Source of the DNA: Pseudoflavonifractor gallinarum
GTDB lineage: Bacteria; Bacillota; Clostridia; Oscillospirales; Oscillospiraceae
NCBI RefSeq assembly: GCF_014982855.1
Contig: NZ_JADCKF010000003.1
Span: 186,001-250,000 of the forward strand
DNA: 64,000 nucleotides
Direction: 5' to 3'
Shown: positions 7,153 to 16,131 of the stretch, piece by piece
How positions within the stretch are numbered: the first letter of the stretch is position 1
How the letters are laid out: each line of letters opens with the position of its first letter
Program-made: the position numbers and the translations under genes
The notes under the pieces: generated by a model
Told to the model about the DNA's origin: nothing
Databases searched by the model: none
Seen by the model: the letters and a program-made list of their open reading frames with translations, nothing else

Positions 7153-8343
7153 TTATTCTGCCAGGAACCGCTCCAGACGATCCAGGCCCTCCCGGATGTT
7201 GTCCATGGAGGTGGCATAGGACCACCGCACGAAGTTCTTGGCGCCGAATCCGGCGCCGGGCACCACCGCCACCAGGCCCTTTTTCAGGAAGGCGTCGGCG
7301 AATACGTCGTCATCGGTGATCTCCACGCCCTGGATGGTCTTCCCGATCAGCTGCTCCAGGTTCATCATCACATAGAAGGCGCCCTCCGGGCACAGGCAGC
7401 TGACGCCGGGAATGCGGTTCATCCGCTCCACCAGATAGTTGCGCCGCTCCTCAAAGGCCTTGCGCATCTCCTCGATCTTCTCCTGGGGGCCGGACAGCGC
7501 CACCGCCGCCGCCTTCTGGGAGATGGCCACGGGAGAGCCAGTGGAGTGGCTGACGTAGTTTGCCATCACCTTGGCGATCCGGTCATTGGCACAGGCATAG
7601 CCGATTCTCCAGCCAGTCATGGCGTAGGACTTGGACACACCGTTGATGAGGATGGTCAGCTCCTTGGCCTCGGGGCTCAGGCTGGCGAAGCTGGTGAACT
7701 TCCGTCCGTCATAGAGCAGGCCATAGTAGATCTCATCGCTGATCACATACACGTCATTGGCAACGCAGACCTGGGCAATGTCCTCCAGCTCCTCCCTGCT
7801 GTACGCCATACCGGTGGGATTGGAGGGGTTATTCAGGATCAGGGCCTTGGTCTTGGGCGTGATGGCAGCGGCCAGCTTTTCCTTGCTCAGTTTGAAGTGC
7901 TCCGCCTCGGTGGCTGTCACAACCACGGGCACGCCGCCCACCATCCGAATGAGCTCGATGTAGCTGACCCAGTAAGGCGCGGGCAGGATGACCTCATCGC
8001 CGGGGTTGACCAGCGCGCGCAGCGCCAGATAGACCGCATGCTTGGCGCCGCTGGTCGCCACCACCTGGTTGGGCTTATACTGCACGCCGCAGTCGGCCGC
8101 GATGCGGTCACAGACCGCCTGGCGCAGCTCCACGGTACCGGCCGCAGGCGTATAGCGGGTCACATTCTGCTCAATGGCCTGAATGCCCGCCGCCTTGATC
8201 TCGTCCGGCGTATTAAAATCCGGCTCGCCCGCACCAAAGCCAATGACATCAATGCCGTCCGCCTTCATCTGCTTAAACAGGGAATCGATGGCCATGGTGG
8301 TGGAAGCCTGGACAGACTCTGCAATTCGGGATAGCTCTTTCAA
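7153..8343 (-). CDS. Pyridoxal-phosphate aminotransferase, aspartate aminotransferase type
   Basis: Class I aminotransferase (AspB/AspC-like) exchanging amino groups between aspartate and 2-oxoglutarate. 396 residues. The PLP lysine is Lys238 in NGVSKSYAMTGWR; Asn174 (NNPSNPTG), Asp203 and Tyr206 (SDEIYYG) bind cofactor, and Arg246 and a C-terminal Arg (NFVRWSYA) would bind the substrate carboxylates. Exact substrate cannot be read from sequence. TTG at 8343 is used because GGAGGAG lies 8 bases upstream and the family N-terminus starts there. Transcribed alone from the promoter at 8384-8412. Confidence 0.88.
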   Translation of the reverse strand: MKELSRIAESVQASTTMAIDSLFKQMKADGIDVIGFGAGEPDFNTPDEIKAAGIQAIEQNVTRYTPAAGTVELRQAVCDRIAADCGVQYKPNQVVATSGAKHAVYLALRALVNPGDEVILPAPYWVSYIELIRMVGGVPVVVTATEAEHFKLSKEKLAAAITPKTKALILNNPSNPTGMAYSREELEDIAQVCVANDVYVISDEIYYGLLYDGRKFTSFASLSPEAKELTILINGVSKSYAMTGWRIGYACANDRIAKVMANYVSHSTGSPVAISQKAAAVALSGPQEKIEEMRKAFEERRNYLVERMNRIPGVSCLCPEGAFYVMMNLEQLIGKTIQGVEITDDDVFADAFLKKGLVAVVPGAGFGAKNFVRWSYATSMDNIREGLDRLERFLAE

Positions 8344-8383
8344 TGTGGATCTCCTCCAACTCCAAAATTCCGTTCTGTATGTT

Positions 8384-8412
8384 ATTATATGTTCCTTCCC
8401 TCAAAAATGCAA
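8384..8412 (-). promoter_or_regulatory. Sigma-A promoter of the aminotransferase gene
   Basis: Minus strand TTGCAT (8407-8412), 17-bp spacer, TATAAT (8384-8389); 40 bases before the TTG start. Confidence 0.75.
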
Positions 8413-8473
8413 GTACGATTTTCAAAACTTTCAAAATTTGATTTTTACGATAGCTCCCTGCGGATTACAGGGC

Positions 8474-8524
8474 AGAAAAGAAGGGCCTCTTGTTCCTTTT
8501 TCCAAAAGAACCGGAAGCCCTTCC
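8474..8524 (-). terminator. Probable terminator after coaX
   Basis: Long imperfect hairpin 8480-8523: GAAGGGC at one end pairs with GCCCTTC at the other and GGTTC with GAACA near the loop; TTTTCTG follows on the minus strand. The rest of the 8344-8574 gap holds only the aminotransferase promoter. Confidence 0.6.
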
Positions 8525-8574
8525 CTGTTTCTGCATGTTTACTGTCATTTCTGCCCGGCCGATACGGAATTCCT

Positions 8575-9363
8575 TCACATACGCCGGTGCCGGAGCGCCT
8601 GATTTTTCTGGTAGATGAGAAAGAGTCCATCCAGGAGCAAATCTGCATTATAGACGATGGAATGCCTGCAATGCTTCAAAATATCCGGCACAGCGGTTCC
8701 CGTCGCGATGATGGAGGCAATGGACATGCCGCTGTCCGCCTCGATCCGATCGATCATGCCGTCGATCATGCTGGCATTTCCGTAGACCACGCCGGAGCGC
8801 ATGGCGTTGACGGTATTGTGCCCCAGCAGACTCTCGGGCGCCTCGATGGAGATGTGGGGCAGCTCGGCCGCCGCCTGAGACAGGGCCTCCACCGCCACCC
8901 GAACGCCGGGCATGATGATGCAGCCCTCATAGCTGTTCCCCTGCAAAAGAGACATGGTGATGGCCGTTCCCATATCAATGACGATCAGGGGTGAGGGATA
9001 GCGCGCGATGGCGGCCACCGAGAAGGCGACAATGTCGCTTCCCAGCTGTGCATGGAGGTCGGACTTGATATTCAGTCCCGTCTTGACCCCCGGTCCCATG
9101 ACCATAGGCTTCTTCCCTGCCACGAACTCCGCCGCGCCGCAGATGGCCGCCGTGACGGGCGGCACCACGCTGGAGATCATGATCCCGCTGGTGTCCGCCA
9201 CACTCGCCCCGTGGAGCCGAAAGACATCCAGAAGCTGGATGGCCCACTGGTCCTGAGTCGCGCTCTTATAGGTCGGCAGGACGGAACGAAATACCAGCGT
9301 CCCATCCTGCCGGAACAGCCCAATTGTGGTATTGGAATTGCCCACGTCGATCGTTAAAACCAA
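8575..9363 (-). CDS. coaX: Type III pantothenate kinase
   Basis: First enzyme of coenzyme A synthesis, ASKHA fold, phosphorylating pantothenate with ATP. 262 residues from the chosen start. N-terminal phosphate loop TIDVGNSNTTIGLF with catalytic Asp6; IDMGTAIT is the second conserved loop. The frame extends to 9423, but TTG at 9363 (GGGAAG 8 bases upstream) gives the family's usual start directly before the TIDVGNS strand. Its stop is followed by a hairpin terminator. Confidence 0.9.
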   Translation of the reverse strand: MVLTIDVGNSNTTIGLFRQDGTLVFRSVLPTYKSATQDQWAIQLLDVFRLHGASVADTSGIMISSVVPPVTAAICGAAEFVAGKKPMVMGPGVKTGLNIKSDLHAQLGSDIVAFSVAAIARYPSPLIVIDMGTAITMSLLQGNSYEGCIIMPGVRVAVEALSQAAAELPHISIEAPESLLGHNTVNAMRSGVVYGNASMIDGMIDRIEADSGMSIASIIATGTAVPDILKHCRHSIVYNADLLLDGLFLIYQKNQALRHRRM

Positions 9364-9464
9364 GCCTGTCACTTCCCTTTCGTATTCCATGTCGATTGTA
9401 ACAGACTTTTGTTTTTCTGACAAGCATGGGCCTCTTTTGCGAACGGATTTTTCCCCCGTACCTT

Positions 9465-10547
9465 TTATGCCCGCAGCTTCTGGCAGATCAGGTCGCCCAT
9501 CTGCTTGGTGCCGATGGGGGTGACACCGGCCTCTGCGATGTCGGCGGTCCGCCAGCCGTCGGCCAGCACACCGTCCACAGCGGCCTCGATGGCGCTGGCC
9601 TCCGCCTCCAGGTGGAAGGAGTAGCGCATCATCATGGCCACGGACAGGATGGTGGCGATGGGATTGGCCTTGTCCTGGCCCGCGATGTCCGGGGCAGAGC
9701 CGTGGATGGGCTCATAGAGGCCGGGGGCGCTGTCTCCGATGGAGGCCGAGGGCAACAGCCCGATGGAGCCGGTCACCATGCTGGCCTCGTCGGAGAGGAT
9801 GTCGCCGAACATATTCTCGGTCACCACCACGTCGAACTGCCCCGGCGCACGGACCAGCTGCATGGCGCAGTTGTCGACCAGGACGTCCTCATAGGCCACA
9901 TCCGGATACTCCTCCGCCAGACGGTGCATCACAGAGCGCCACAGGCGGGAGGTCTCCAGCACATTGGCCTTGTCTACGCTGGAGACCTTCTTCCGGCGCA
10001 GGCGGGCCAGCTCAAAGGCACGGCGGCCGATGCGCTCGATCTCCATCTCGGAGTAGGCCATGCGGTCGGCGCACTCCATCCCCCGGTCCTCGGTCTGGTA
10101 CTTCTCCCGCTGACCGAAGTAGATGCCGCCGGTCAGCTCACGGACCATGAGCAGGTCGATCCCCTGCTCCGCCGTCTCCTTCTTCAGGGGGCAGGCATCC
10201 GCCATGGCCGGACGCAGGGCCGCGGGACGCAGGTTGGCATACAGACCCAGGTCCCGGCGAATGGCCAGCAGGGCAGTCTCCGGCCGCTCCTCCGCCGGGC
10301 GGTCCGAGCCCCACTTGGGTCCGCCCACCGCGCCCAGAAGGACTGCGTCGCAGGCCTTGCATTTCTCCGCCGTTCCGTCCGGGTAGCTCTTCCCCACCGC
10401 ATCGGTGGCGCAGCCGCCCAGGAGCACGTCCGTATAGGTAAAGGTATGTCCGAACCGCTCACCCACGGCATCCAGAACCTTGACAGCCTCGCCCACCACT
10501 TCGGGGCCAATGCCGTCTCCGCGGATCAGTGCGATCTTAAAGTCCAT
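9465..10547 (-). CDS. leuB: 3-isopropylmalate dehydrogenase
   Basis: Oxidises and decarboxylates 3-isopropylmalate to 2-oxoisocaproate with NAD, third step of leucine synthesis. 360 residues, normal length. Visible signatures: GDGIGPEVV near the N-terminus, [15 protein letters not shown] carrying the catalytic Lys, [13 protein letters not shown] with the metal Asp, and [13 protein letters not shown]. Last gene of leuCDB, 17 bases after leuD. No leuA or ilv genes are in the window. Confidence 0.95.
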   Translation of the reverse strand: MDFKIALIRGDGIGPEVVGEAVKVLDAVGERFGHTFTYTDVLLGGCATDAVGKSYPDGTAEKCKACDAVLLGAVGGPKWGSDRPAEERPETALLAIRRDLGLYANLRPAALRPAMADACPLKKETAEQGIDLLMVRELTGGIYFGQREKYQTEDRGMECADRMAYSEMEIERIGRRAFELARLRRKKVSSVDKANVLETSRLWRSVMHRLAEEYPDVAYEDVLVDNCAMQLVRAPGQFDVVVTENMFGDILSDEASMVTGSIGLLPSASIGDSAPGLYEPIHGSAPDIAGQDKANPIATILSVAMMMRYSFHLEAEASAIEAAVDGVLADGWRTADIAEAGVTPIGTKQMGDLICQKLRA

Positions 10548-10564
10548 TGTTGTGTCCTCCCCTC

Positions 10565-11050
10565 TTATTTGGCCACTCCGCGCACCTTCAGGGAGCGGAG
10601 CAGGCCGCCGTTGTCAATGATCTCGCTGACAAAGGCCGGGAAGGGCGCGGCCTGGTACTCCTTCCCCGTGGTCTCGTCCACGATCTTTCCGGTGGCAAAG
10701 TCCACCTTGACCTGATCGCCGGCCTGGATCTCGGCCGCAGCCTCCGGGCACTCCATGATGGGGAACCCGATGTTGATGGAGTTGCGGTAGAAGATCCGCG
10801 CAAAAGAGGCCGCGATGACGCACTTCACGCCGCACGCCTTGATGGAGAGGGGCGCATGCTCCCGGGAAGAACCGCAGCCGAAGTTGGCCCCGCCCACGAT
10901 GATGTCGCCCGGCTGCACGGTCTTGGCAAAGTCCGCGTCGATATCCTCCATACAGTGGGAGGCCAGGGCTTTGGGATCGGGATTGTTCAGATGGCGGGCC
11001 GGAATGATCACGTCGGTATCCACGTTGTCGCCATATTTAAAGACCTTCAT
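10565..11050 (-). CDS. leuD: 3-isopropylmalate dehydratase small subunit
   Basis: Small subunit that joins LeuC to isomerise 2- to 3-isopropylmalate. 161 residues from ATG 11050; the frame continues upstream into leuC in another frame but AAGGAAG lies about 7 bases before 11050 and [19 protein letters not shown] is the normal N-terminus. [15 protein letters not shown] is the substrate-binding swivel loop and [11 protein letters not shown] is also conserved. The size and LeuC partner fit the homoaconitase-like two-subunit enzymes of clostridia and archaea. Confidence 0.95.
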   Translation of the reverse strand: MKVFKYGDNVDTDVIIPARHLNNPDPKALASHCMEDIDADFAKTVQPGDIIVGGANFGCGSSREHAPLSIKACGVKCVIAASFARIFYRNSINIGFPIMECPEAAAEIQAGDQVKVDFATGKIVDETTGKEYQAAPFPAFVSEIIDNGGLLRSLKVRGVAK

Positions 11051-11082
11051 GGTTGACTTCCTTTCTGTTCCAGTATCGGCGC

Positions 11083-12342
11083 TTACAGCGTCTGGGGATT
11101 TGCCACACAGCCCGCCACCGCGGAGGCCGCGGCCACCGCCGGGCTGGCCAGGATGATCTCCGAGCTCACCGGTCCCATGCGGCCCACGAAATTGCGGTTG
11201 GTGGTGGAGATGGCCCGCTCGCCGTCGGAGAGCACGCCCATGTGTCCGCCCAGGCAGGGGCCGCAGGTGGGCGTGGAGACGGCGCATCCCGCTTCAATGA
11301 AGATCTGGATCAGACCCTCGGCCATGGCGTCCAGCATGATCTGCTGGGTGGCCGGGAACACGATGCAGCGCACGCCGTCGTGGACCTTGCGTCCCTTCAG
11401 GACCTCGGCCGCCTTGCGCATGTCCTCCAGACGGCCGTTGGTGCAGGAGCCGATGACGACCTGCTGGATGGGGGTCCCGGCCACTTCGTCCACGCTGCGG
11501 GTGTTGGAGGGCAGGTGGGGCAGCGCCACCGTAGGCTGGAGGGTGTTGAGATCGATCTCGATCTCCCGCTCGTACACCGCGTCCGGGTCGGCCTCAAAGG
11601 CCTCCCACTCCCGGCTGACCCGGCCCTGGAGATAGGCTCGGGTGGTGTCGTCCACGGGGAAGATGCCGTTCTTCGCGCCGGCCTCAATGGCCATGTTGGA
11701 AATGGTGAAGCGGTCATCCATGGAGAGGGCGGCCACTCCGTCGCCGGTAAACTCCAGCGAGCGGTAGAGGGCGCCGTCCACCCCGATCATGCCGATCAGG
11801 TGCAGGATCAGGTCCTTGCCCGACACATAGGGGCGGAAGGAGCCGTGCAGGGTCACCTTGATGGCGGAGGGCACCTTGAACCAGGCAAGGCCCGTGGCCA
11901 TTCCGGCCGCCATATCGGTAGAGCCCACGCCGGTGGAAAACGCGCCCAGCGCGCCGTAGGTACAGGTGTGGGAGTCGGCGCCGATCACCACCTCACCGGG
12001 GGCGACCAGGCCCTTTTCCGGCAGAAGAGCGTGCTCCACGCCCATCTGGCCCACGTCATAGAAGTGGGTGATCTGGAAGCGCTGCGCAAAGGAGCGCGCC
12101 TGGGCGCACAGCTGCGCGGACTTGATGTCCTTGCAGGGGGTGGAGTGATCCAGAACAATCGCGATCTTATCCCGATCAAAGACCTGCGTCAGGCCGGCCT
12201 TTTCAAATTCCGTAATCGCCACAGGGGTCGTGATATCGTTTCCCAGGACCAGATCCAGCTTCCCCTCAATCAGCTGCCCGGCCTCCACCGCGGATACGCC
12301 GGCATGCTTTGCCAAGATTTTTTGGGTCATTGTCATTCCCAT
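11083..12342 (-). CDS. leuC: 3-isopropylmalate dehydratase large subunit
   Basis: Catalytic subunit with a [4Fe-4S] cluster, aconitase superfamily. 419 residues, shorter than the ~465 of the E. coli type, as in the clostridial/archaeal group. Cluster ligands are Cys300 in GSCTNGR and Cys360/Cys363 in TCGPC; DHSTP (65-69) and [10 protein letters not shown] (121-130) are active-site motifs. ATG 12342 has AGGAGG 8 bases upstream. First gene of leuCDB; divergent from a Crp/Fnr regulator that is a plausible but unproven controller. Confidence 0.95.
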   Translation of the reverse strand: MGMTMTQKILAKHAGVSAVEAGQLIEGKLDLVLGNDITTPVAITEFEKAGLTQVFDRDKIAIVLDHSTPCKDIKSAQLCAQARSFAQRFQITHFYDVGQMGVEHALLPEKGLVAPGEVVIGADSHTCTYGALGAFSTGVGSTDMAAGMATGLAWFKVPSAIKVTLHGSFRPYVSGKDLILHLIGMIGVDGALYRSLEFTGDGVAALSMDDRFTISNMAIEAGAKNGIFPVDDTTRAYLQGRVSREWEAFEADPDAVYEREIEIDLNTLQPTVALPHLPSNTRSVDEVAGTPIQQVVIGSCTNGRLEDMRKAAEVLKGRKVHDGVRCIVFPATQQIMLDAMAEGLIQIFIEAGCAVSTPTCGPCLGGHMGVLSDGERAISTTNRNFVGRMGPVSSEIILASPAVAAASAVAGCVANPQTL

Positions 12343-12392
12343 GATCCATTCCTCCTGTGTATGGTTTTGTGCTTTTTATTATGACAGGTTTC

Positions 12393-12422
12393 TTGCGGAA
12401 AGAATGTAAACTGTGATACAAT
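12393..12422 (+). promoter_or_regulatory. Sigma-A promoter of the Crp/Fnr-type regulator
   Basis: TTGCGG (12393-12398), 18-bp spacer, extended -10 TGATACAAT with hexamer at 12417-12422. It lies in the 113-bp gap shared with leuC, so a regulator bound here could affect both genes. Confidence 0.65.
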
Positions 12423-12455
12423 TAAAACAATACAGTACATCGGAGGACTTCGCAT

Positions 12456-13082
12456 ATGGATGTATGGGCGCCTCTTGCCGAGGGCAAAAAGCCTCAGCTC
12501 TACGCTCCGGGGCAACTCATTTATTTACAGGGGACCGAAGCGTCCCAATTTTACTACATCATGGACGGGACCGTAAAATGCTTCCTGAGCGCAGAATCGG
12601 GAGAGGAGCGGATCCTGACCTTTCACTATGGCGGCGAGCTGATCGGAGAGGCTTCGTTCTTCGACCGTCAGCCCCGGGTCTCCTCTGCGGTGGCGGTCAC
12701 CCCCTGCTCCCTGGTCGTCGTGGACCGGGCGCACCTTCAGCAGGTCTTTGAAAAGCATCCGGACCTTGCCATCCCCATGCTGGAGTATCTGGCCCGGACG
12801 GTCCGGCTCCTCTCCGTCCATGTGGACAGCACCTTTCTCCAGGCGGACCAGCGGATCGCACGGCATCTGCTCTCCCTCTCCGCCGCTTCCGACCGCGGGG
12901 AGATCCTCTGTACCCATGAGGAGATCGGCGCGTCGGTGGGGGTCAGCCGGGTGACGGTCAGCCGGGTCCTGGGGGAATTTGTCCGCCTGGGCTGGATCAA
13001 AACCGGGTACCGCACCGTTCAGATCCTCCGCCGGCGGGCATTGGAACAACTGGTGGAGCGCGGCTCCCAGGAAGCGCACTGA
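12456..13082 (+). CDS. Crp/Fnr family transcriptional regulator
   Basis: 208 residues: an N-terminal cyclic-nucleotide-type beta barrel (~15-125, GGELIGEASFFDRQPR), a long dimer helix (~108-140) and a C-terminal winged helix-turn-helix (EEIGASVGVSRVTVSRVLGEF). Only one cysteine (in TPCSLVVV) lies in the sensor domain and another in ILCTHEE, with no N-terminal Fnr cluster, so it is not a classical oxygen-sensing Fnr; the ligand is unknown. Good ribosome site CGGAGGA before ATG 12456. Neighbours are leuCDB (divergent) and the flavodiiron gene (convergent). Confidence 0.85.
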   Translation: MDVWAPLAEGKKPQLYAPGQLIYLQGTEASQFYYIMDGTVKCFLSAESGEERILTFHYGGELIGEASFFDRQPRVSSAVAVTPCSLVVVDRAHLQQVFEKHPDLAIPMLEYLARTVRLLSVHVDSTFLQADQRIARHLLSLSAASDRGEILCTHEEIGASVGVSRVTVSRVLGEFVRLGWIKTGYRTVQILRRRALEQLVERGSQEAH

Positions 13083-13102
13083 TAAGATAAGAAAGGCGTA
13101 AG

Positions 13103-13145
13103 AAAGACGCAGGTGATGGATGCTCTCCTCACCTGCGTCTTTTTC
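13103..13145 (+). terminator. Terminator after the Crp/Fnr-type gene
   Basis: Arms AAAGACGCAGGTGA (13103-13116) and TCACCTGCGTCTTT (13129-13142) followed by more T. It lies between convergent genes and could also stop minus-strand transcripts weakly. Confidence 0.85.
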
Positions 13146-13171
13146 ATCGGTTGATTCGGTTATCCGGTCAC

Positions 13172-15958
13172 TCAGCTGGGAAAGACCTCAGCAAAGGTCC
13201 GCTTCTCCTCGATGGCCTGTATCATCTCGCCCATGCGGGACAGATCTCCCAGCAGGATCACGCCGCACAGCGCGCCGTTGGCAAAGTAATAGCGCTCCAG
13301 ATGTCCCTGGGTGTCCTGGCGGATCTCCACGGTCTTATAGGATATACCCGGTGTCTTGCCCGGGTCTCCCAGGGAAAAGAGCTCCGTCCCCATGCCATGG
13401 AAGGCCAGCACCGGCGTGATGGGCTGATAGGTCACCAGATCTCCGGTGGCACAGGCGCCTGCCACCTTGCCCTGGGCCTGGGCTTCCGGCCACAGGGCGT
13501 AGTTGACGCCCTGGAACTGCGCGCAGTCTCCGCAGGCATAGACGCCGGGCACATTGGTCTCCATGGACTCGTTGACCACGATGGCCCGGTCCACCGTGAT
13601 CCCGGCCTCCTGCGCAATGGCGGTGTTGGCCCGCACGCCGCAGGAGATGACCACCAGGTCCGCGGGGATGACCTCACCGTTCTCCAGACGCACGCCGCTG
13701 ACCGCTCCATCCCCTTCGATGGCCGCGATCTTGACGCCGGTCTCCACGCGCACGCCCTGCCCGCCGCACTGCTTCAGCAGAAGCGTGGCGGCCTGGTCAT
13801 CCAGCTGGCGGGCCATGATCTGGGGGGCCAGCTCCAGGACGGTCACCTCGCATTTTGCCTTGCGCAGCTCCCAGGCGGCCTCCAGGCCCAGCACGCCGCC
13901 GCCAACCACCACGGCCCGGCGGAGCTGGTTCCCCATGGCCTGGATCTTCTCCACGTCGGAGATGCGCCGGATGGCCACCACGCCCGCCTGCTCATGGCCG
14001 GGGATGGGCGGAATAAAGCTCTCGCTGCCCAGGGCAAAAATCAGCTTCGTGTAGGGCAGGCGGTAATCCCCGTCCAGGGTGACCTCCTTGCCCTTCGTGT
14101 CCACCGAGAGGACCTTGCGGTGCAGGATGGGCACGATCTGCTGGGCCTCATACCATCCGGCGGGATGGAGGGCGATCTGCTCCTCGCTCAGGCCGGAGAG
14201 CATGGCCTTGGTCAGCATGGGTCTCTGGTAGGACGGTCCCTCGTCGGACAGGAGCAGGATGCGCCCGGTCTTGTCCCGCTCCCGGATGGCCTCCGCGGCG
14301 TTGACGCCCGCGCAGCCGTTGCCCAGGATCACATAGGTGTTCTGGGTGTCGTTGCGGAAGGTGACCTCGTCCAGCTCTACCTCCACAAACTTCTCCCGGC
14401 CCACGCCGCACACCGGGCAGGTGTCCAGGGAGGCGTCAAAGATCTCGCCGCAGACCAGACATTTCACCAGCTTGCGGCCCCGCTTCTTCTCCTCCTTCTG
14501 CTTGGTCTCCCGGACCGGGACATAGTATTCCGGCCCCACGCCGCAGACCGGACACTTCTCCTTGTCTCCGTCGAAAACGGCCCCGCAGATCTTGCAGCGT
14601 ACCTTTTCCGCCTTCTCCTGATCCGCGGTCTCCCCGGCCAGGGGCACAAAATGCTCCTTGCCCACCTTACAGACCGGGCAGACCTCCGTTCCCTCGTCAA
14701 AGACCGCGCCGCAGATGGCGCACTTTACCTTCCGCGCCGGTGCACGCGGCACATCGTCCGCCTGCTTCAGCAGTGTCTCACCAAAGCGCACGCCAAATTC
14801 CCTGGCCTGCTCCAGCTCTGCCCCGCTGGGCTTGAAGCGGACCCGGAAGCCCTCCACCGTTTTTAGCTTCAGCTGCTTCAGGCGCTCCATGATGTGGGGC
14901 ACGCCCTCGCCGCTCCAGCCGTAGCTTCCAAAGGCACTGGCCAGCTTTCCGCCATGGGTGGCCGCGAACATGCCGCTGGTCAGATCCCAGATGGGCCGCA
15001 GGGCCTCCCCCACAATGGTGGGCGTGCCAAAGAGAATTCCGTCTGCATAGAGGAGTTCCTCCCCCACCTGAGCGGGATCTGCCTTTACCATATCATAGAG
15101 GCGCACATCCACCGCGCCGCTTGCCTGGATGCCCTCCGCAATGGCCTGAGCCAGCATGCCGGTATAGCCGTAGGCGCTCACATAGGGGATGATGACCGTC
15201 GGTCTGGGGTTGGGATTCCGGACGGCAGACCACTCCTCATAGGTCTGGAACATCCAGTCGATGTCCTGATCCAGAACCGGCCCGTGTCCCGGACAGATCA
15301 TGTCCACCGCAAGGGGCTTGACCCGCTGGAGCGCCTTGCGCATAAAAGACTTGTAGGGGCCGATGATACAGTCAAAGTAGTACTTCGCGGCCCGGCGGTA
15401 GCCCTCCCGGTCGGTGACCGAGCTGAGAAGCACGCCGTCCATGGCATAGTGGGAGCCGAAGGAATCGCAGGTGACAAGGACCCGATCCTGGGGGATATAG
15501 GTATACATGGTATCCGGCCAGTGGAGGTTAGGCACCACGATAAATTCCAGCGTCTTGTCATCCACCGTCAGCGACTGCCCGTCTTTGATGGGAATGGAAT
15601 AAAAATCACGGTTTACGATCTCCCGGAGAAATTGCAGCGCACAGCCTGTCCCCACGATCTTCAGACGGGGATTGAGCTCCAGCAGCCGCTCGATACTTCC
15701 GCTGTGGTCGGGCTCCGTATGGCTGACCACCAGATAGTCCACCTCTTCAATGGGAGTGATCTCCCCCACCTTCTTGAGCCAGCTCTCCAGACACTTGGCC
15801 TTTGCGGTCTCAAAGAGGACCGTGTGGTGCTGGGTTTTCAGGACATAGGAATTATAGGTCGTTCCGTACTCCGTGTACATAATGATGTCAAATACCCGGA
15901 GGTCATGGTCGATCGCGCCTGTAAAATACAGTCCCGGCTTTAACTCGAATGCTTCCAT
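13172..15958 (-). CDS. Multidomain flavodiiron protein: diiron-flavodoxin core, three rubredoxin-like modules, NAD(P)H:rubredoxin oxidoreductase
   Basis: 928 residues. 1-250: metallo-beta-lactamase-like diiron domain with all ligands (His80, Glu82, Asp84 in HTEPDHSGS; His146; Asp165; His225). 250-400: flavodoxin domain. Three tandem modules each with two CxxC pairs only 10 residues apart: Cys413/416/427/430, Cys455/458/469/472, Cys500/503/514/517. 541-928: FAD/NAD(P)H oxidoreductase (YVILGNGCAGVNAAEAI; VVGGGVLGLEAAWELR; GVYACGDCA). By family knowledge such proteins reduce O2 (some NO) to harmless products; the fusion would carry electrons from NAD(P)H through to the diiron site in one chain. 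Start ATG 15958 has AAAAGGGG 7 bases upstream; the open frame extends a little further. Confidence 0.9.
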   Translation of the reverse strand: MEAFELKPGLYFTGAIDHDLRVFDIIMYTEYGTTYNSYVLKTQHHTVLFETAKAKCLESWLKKVGEITPIEEVDYLVVSHTEPDHSGSIERLLELNPRLKIVGTGCALQFLREIVNRDFYSIPIKDGQSLTVDDKTLEFIVVPNLHWPDTMYTYIPQDRVLVTCDSFGSHYAMDGVLLSSVTDREGYRRAAKYYFDCIIGPYKSFMRKALQRVKPLAVDMICPGHGPVLDQDIDWMFQTYEEWSAVRNPNPRPTVIIPYVSAYGYTGMLAQAIAEGIQASGAVDVRLYDMVKADPAQVGEELLYADGILFGTPTIVGEALRPIWDLTSGMFAATHGGKLASAFGSYGWSGEGVPHIMERLKQLKLKTVEGFRVRFKPSGAELEQAREFGVRFGETLLKQADDVPRAPARKVKCAICGAVFDEGTEVCPVCKVGKEHFVPLAGETADQEKAEKVRCKICGAVFDGDKEKCPVCGVGPEYYVPVRETKQKEEKKRGRKLVKCLVCGEIFDASLDTCPVCGVGREKFVEVELDEVTFRNDTQNTYVILGNGCAGVNAAEAIRERDKTGRILLLSDEGPSYQRPMLTKAMLSGLSEEQIALHPAGWYEAQQIVPILHRKVLSVDTKGKEVTLDGDYRLPYTKLIFALGSESFIPPIPGHEQAGVVAIRRISDVEKIQAMGNQLRRAVVVGGGVLGLEAAWELRKAKCEVTVLELAPQIMARQLDDQAATLLLKQCGGQGVRVETGVKIAAIEGDGAVSGVRLENGEVIPADLVVISCGVRANTAIAQEAGITVDRAIVVNESMETNVPGVYACGDCAQFQGVNYALWPEAQAQGKVAGACATGDLVTYQPITPVLAFHGMGTELFSLGDPGKTPGISYKTVEIRQDTQGHLERYYFANGALCGVILLGDLSRMGEMIQAIEEKRTFAEVFPS

Positions 15959-16001
15959 TTGAGGCACCCCTTTTCCACCATATTTTGCGTGGGTCATGTT
16001 T

Positions 16002-16029
16002 ATTGTACTATATATACCAAAAAGTGCAA
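16002..16029 (-). promoter_or_regulatory. Sigma-A promoter of the flavodiiron gene
   Basis: Minus strand TTGCAC (16024-16029), 16-bp spacer, TACAAT (16002-16007), about 45 bases before the ATG. Confidence 0.6.
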
Positions 16030-16084
16030 GCTATTTCCCCTCTGCTCCTGCCATTTGTATGGTCTTAGTATGGTCCACTCCCCA

Positions 16085-16127
16085 CAAAAACACACACAGC
16101 GGCCCGAAAAACAGGCCGCTGTGTGAT
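16085..16127 (-). terminator. Terminator after the lipoprotein nuclease gene
   Basis: Arms CACACAGCGGCC (16093-16104) and GGCCGCTGTGTG (16114-16125); GTGTTTTTG follows on the minus strand. Confidence 0.8.
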
Positions 16128-16131
16128 ATCT

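Noticed and set aside
12343-12455. T-box or leucine leader upstream of leuC
   Set aside because: The gap is too short and shows no T-box core or Leu-codon-rich leader peptide.
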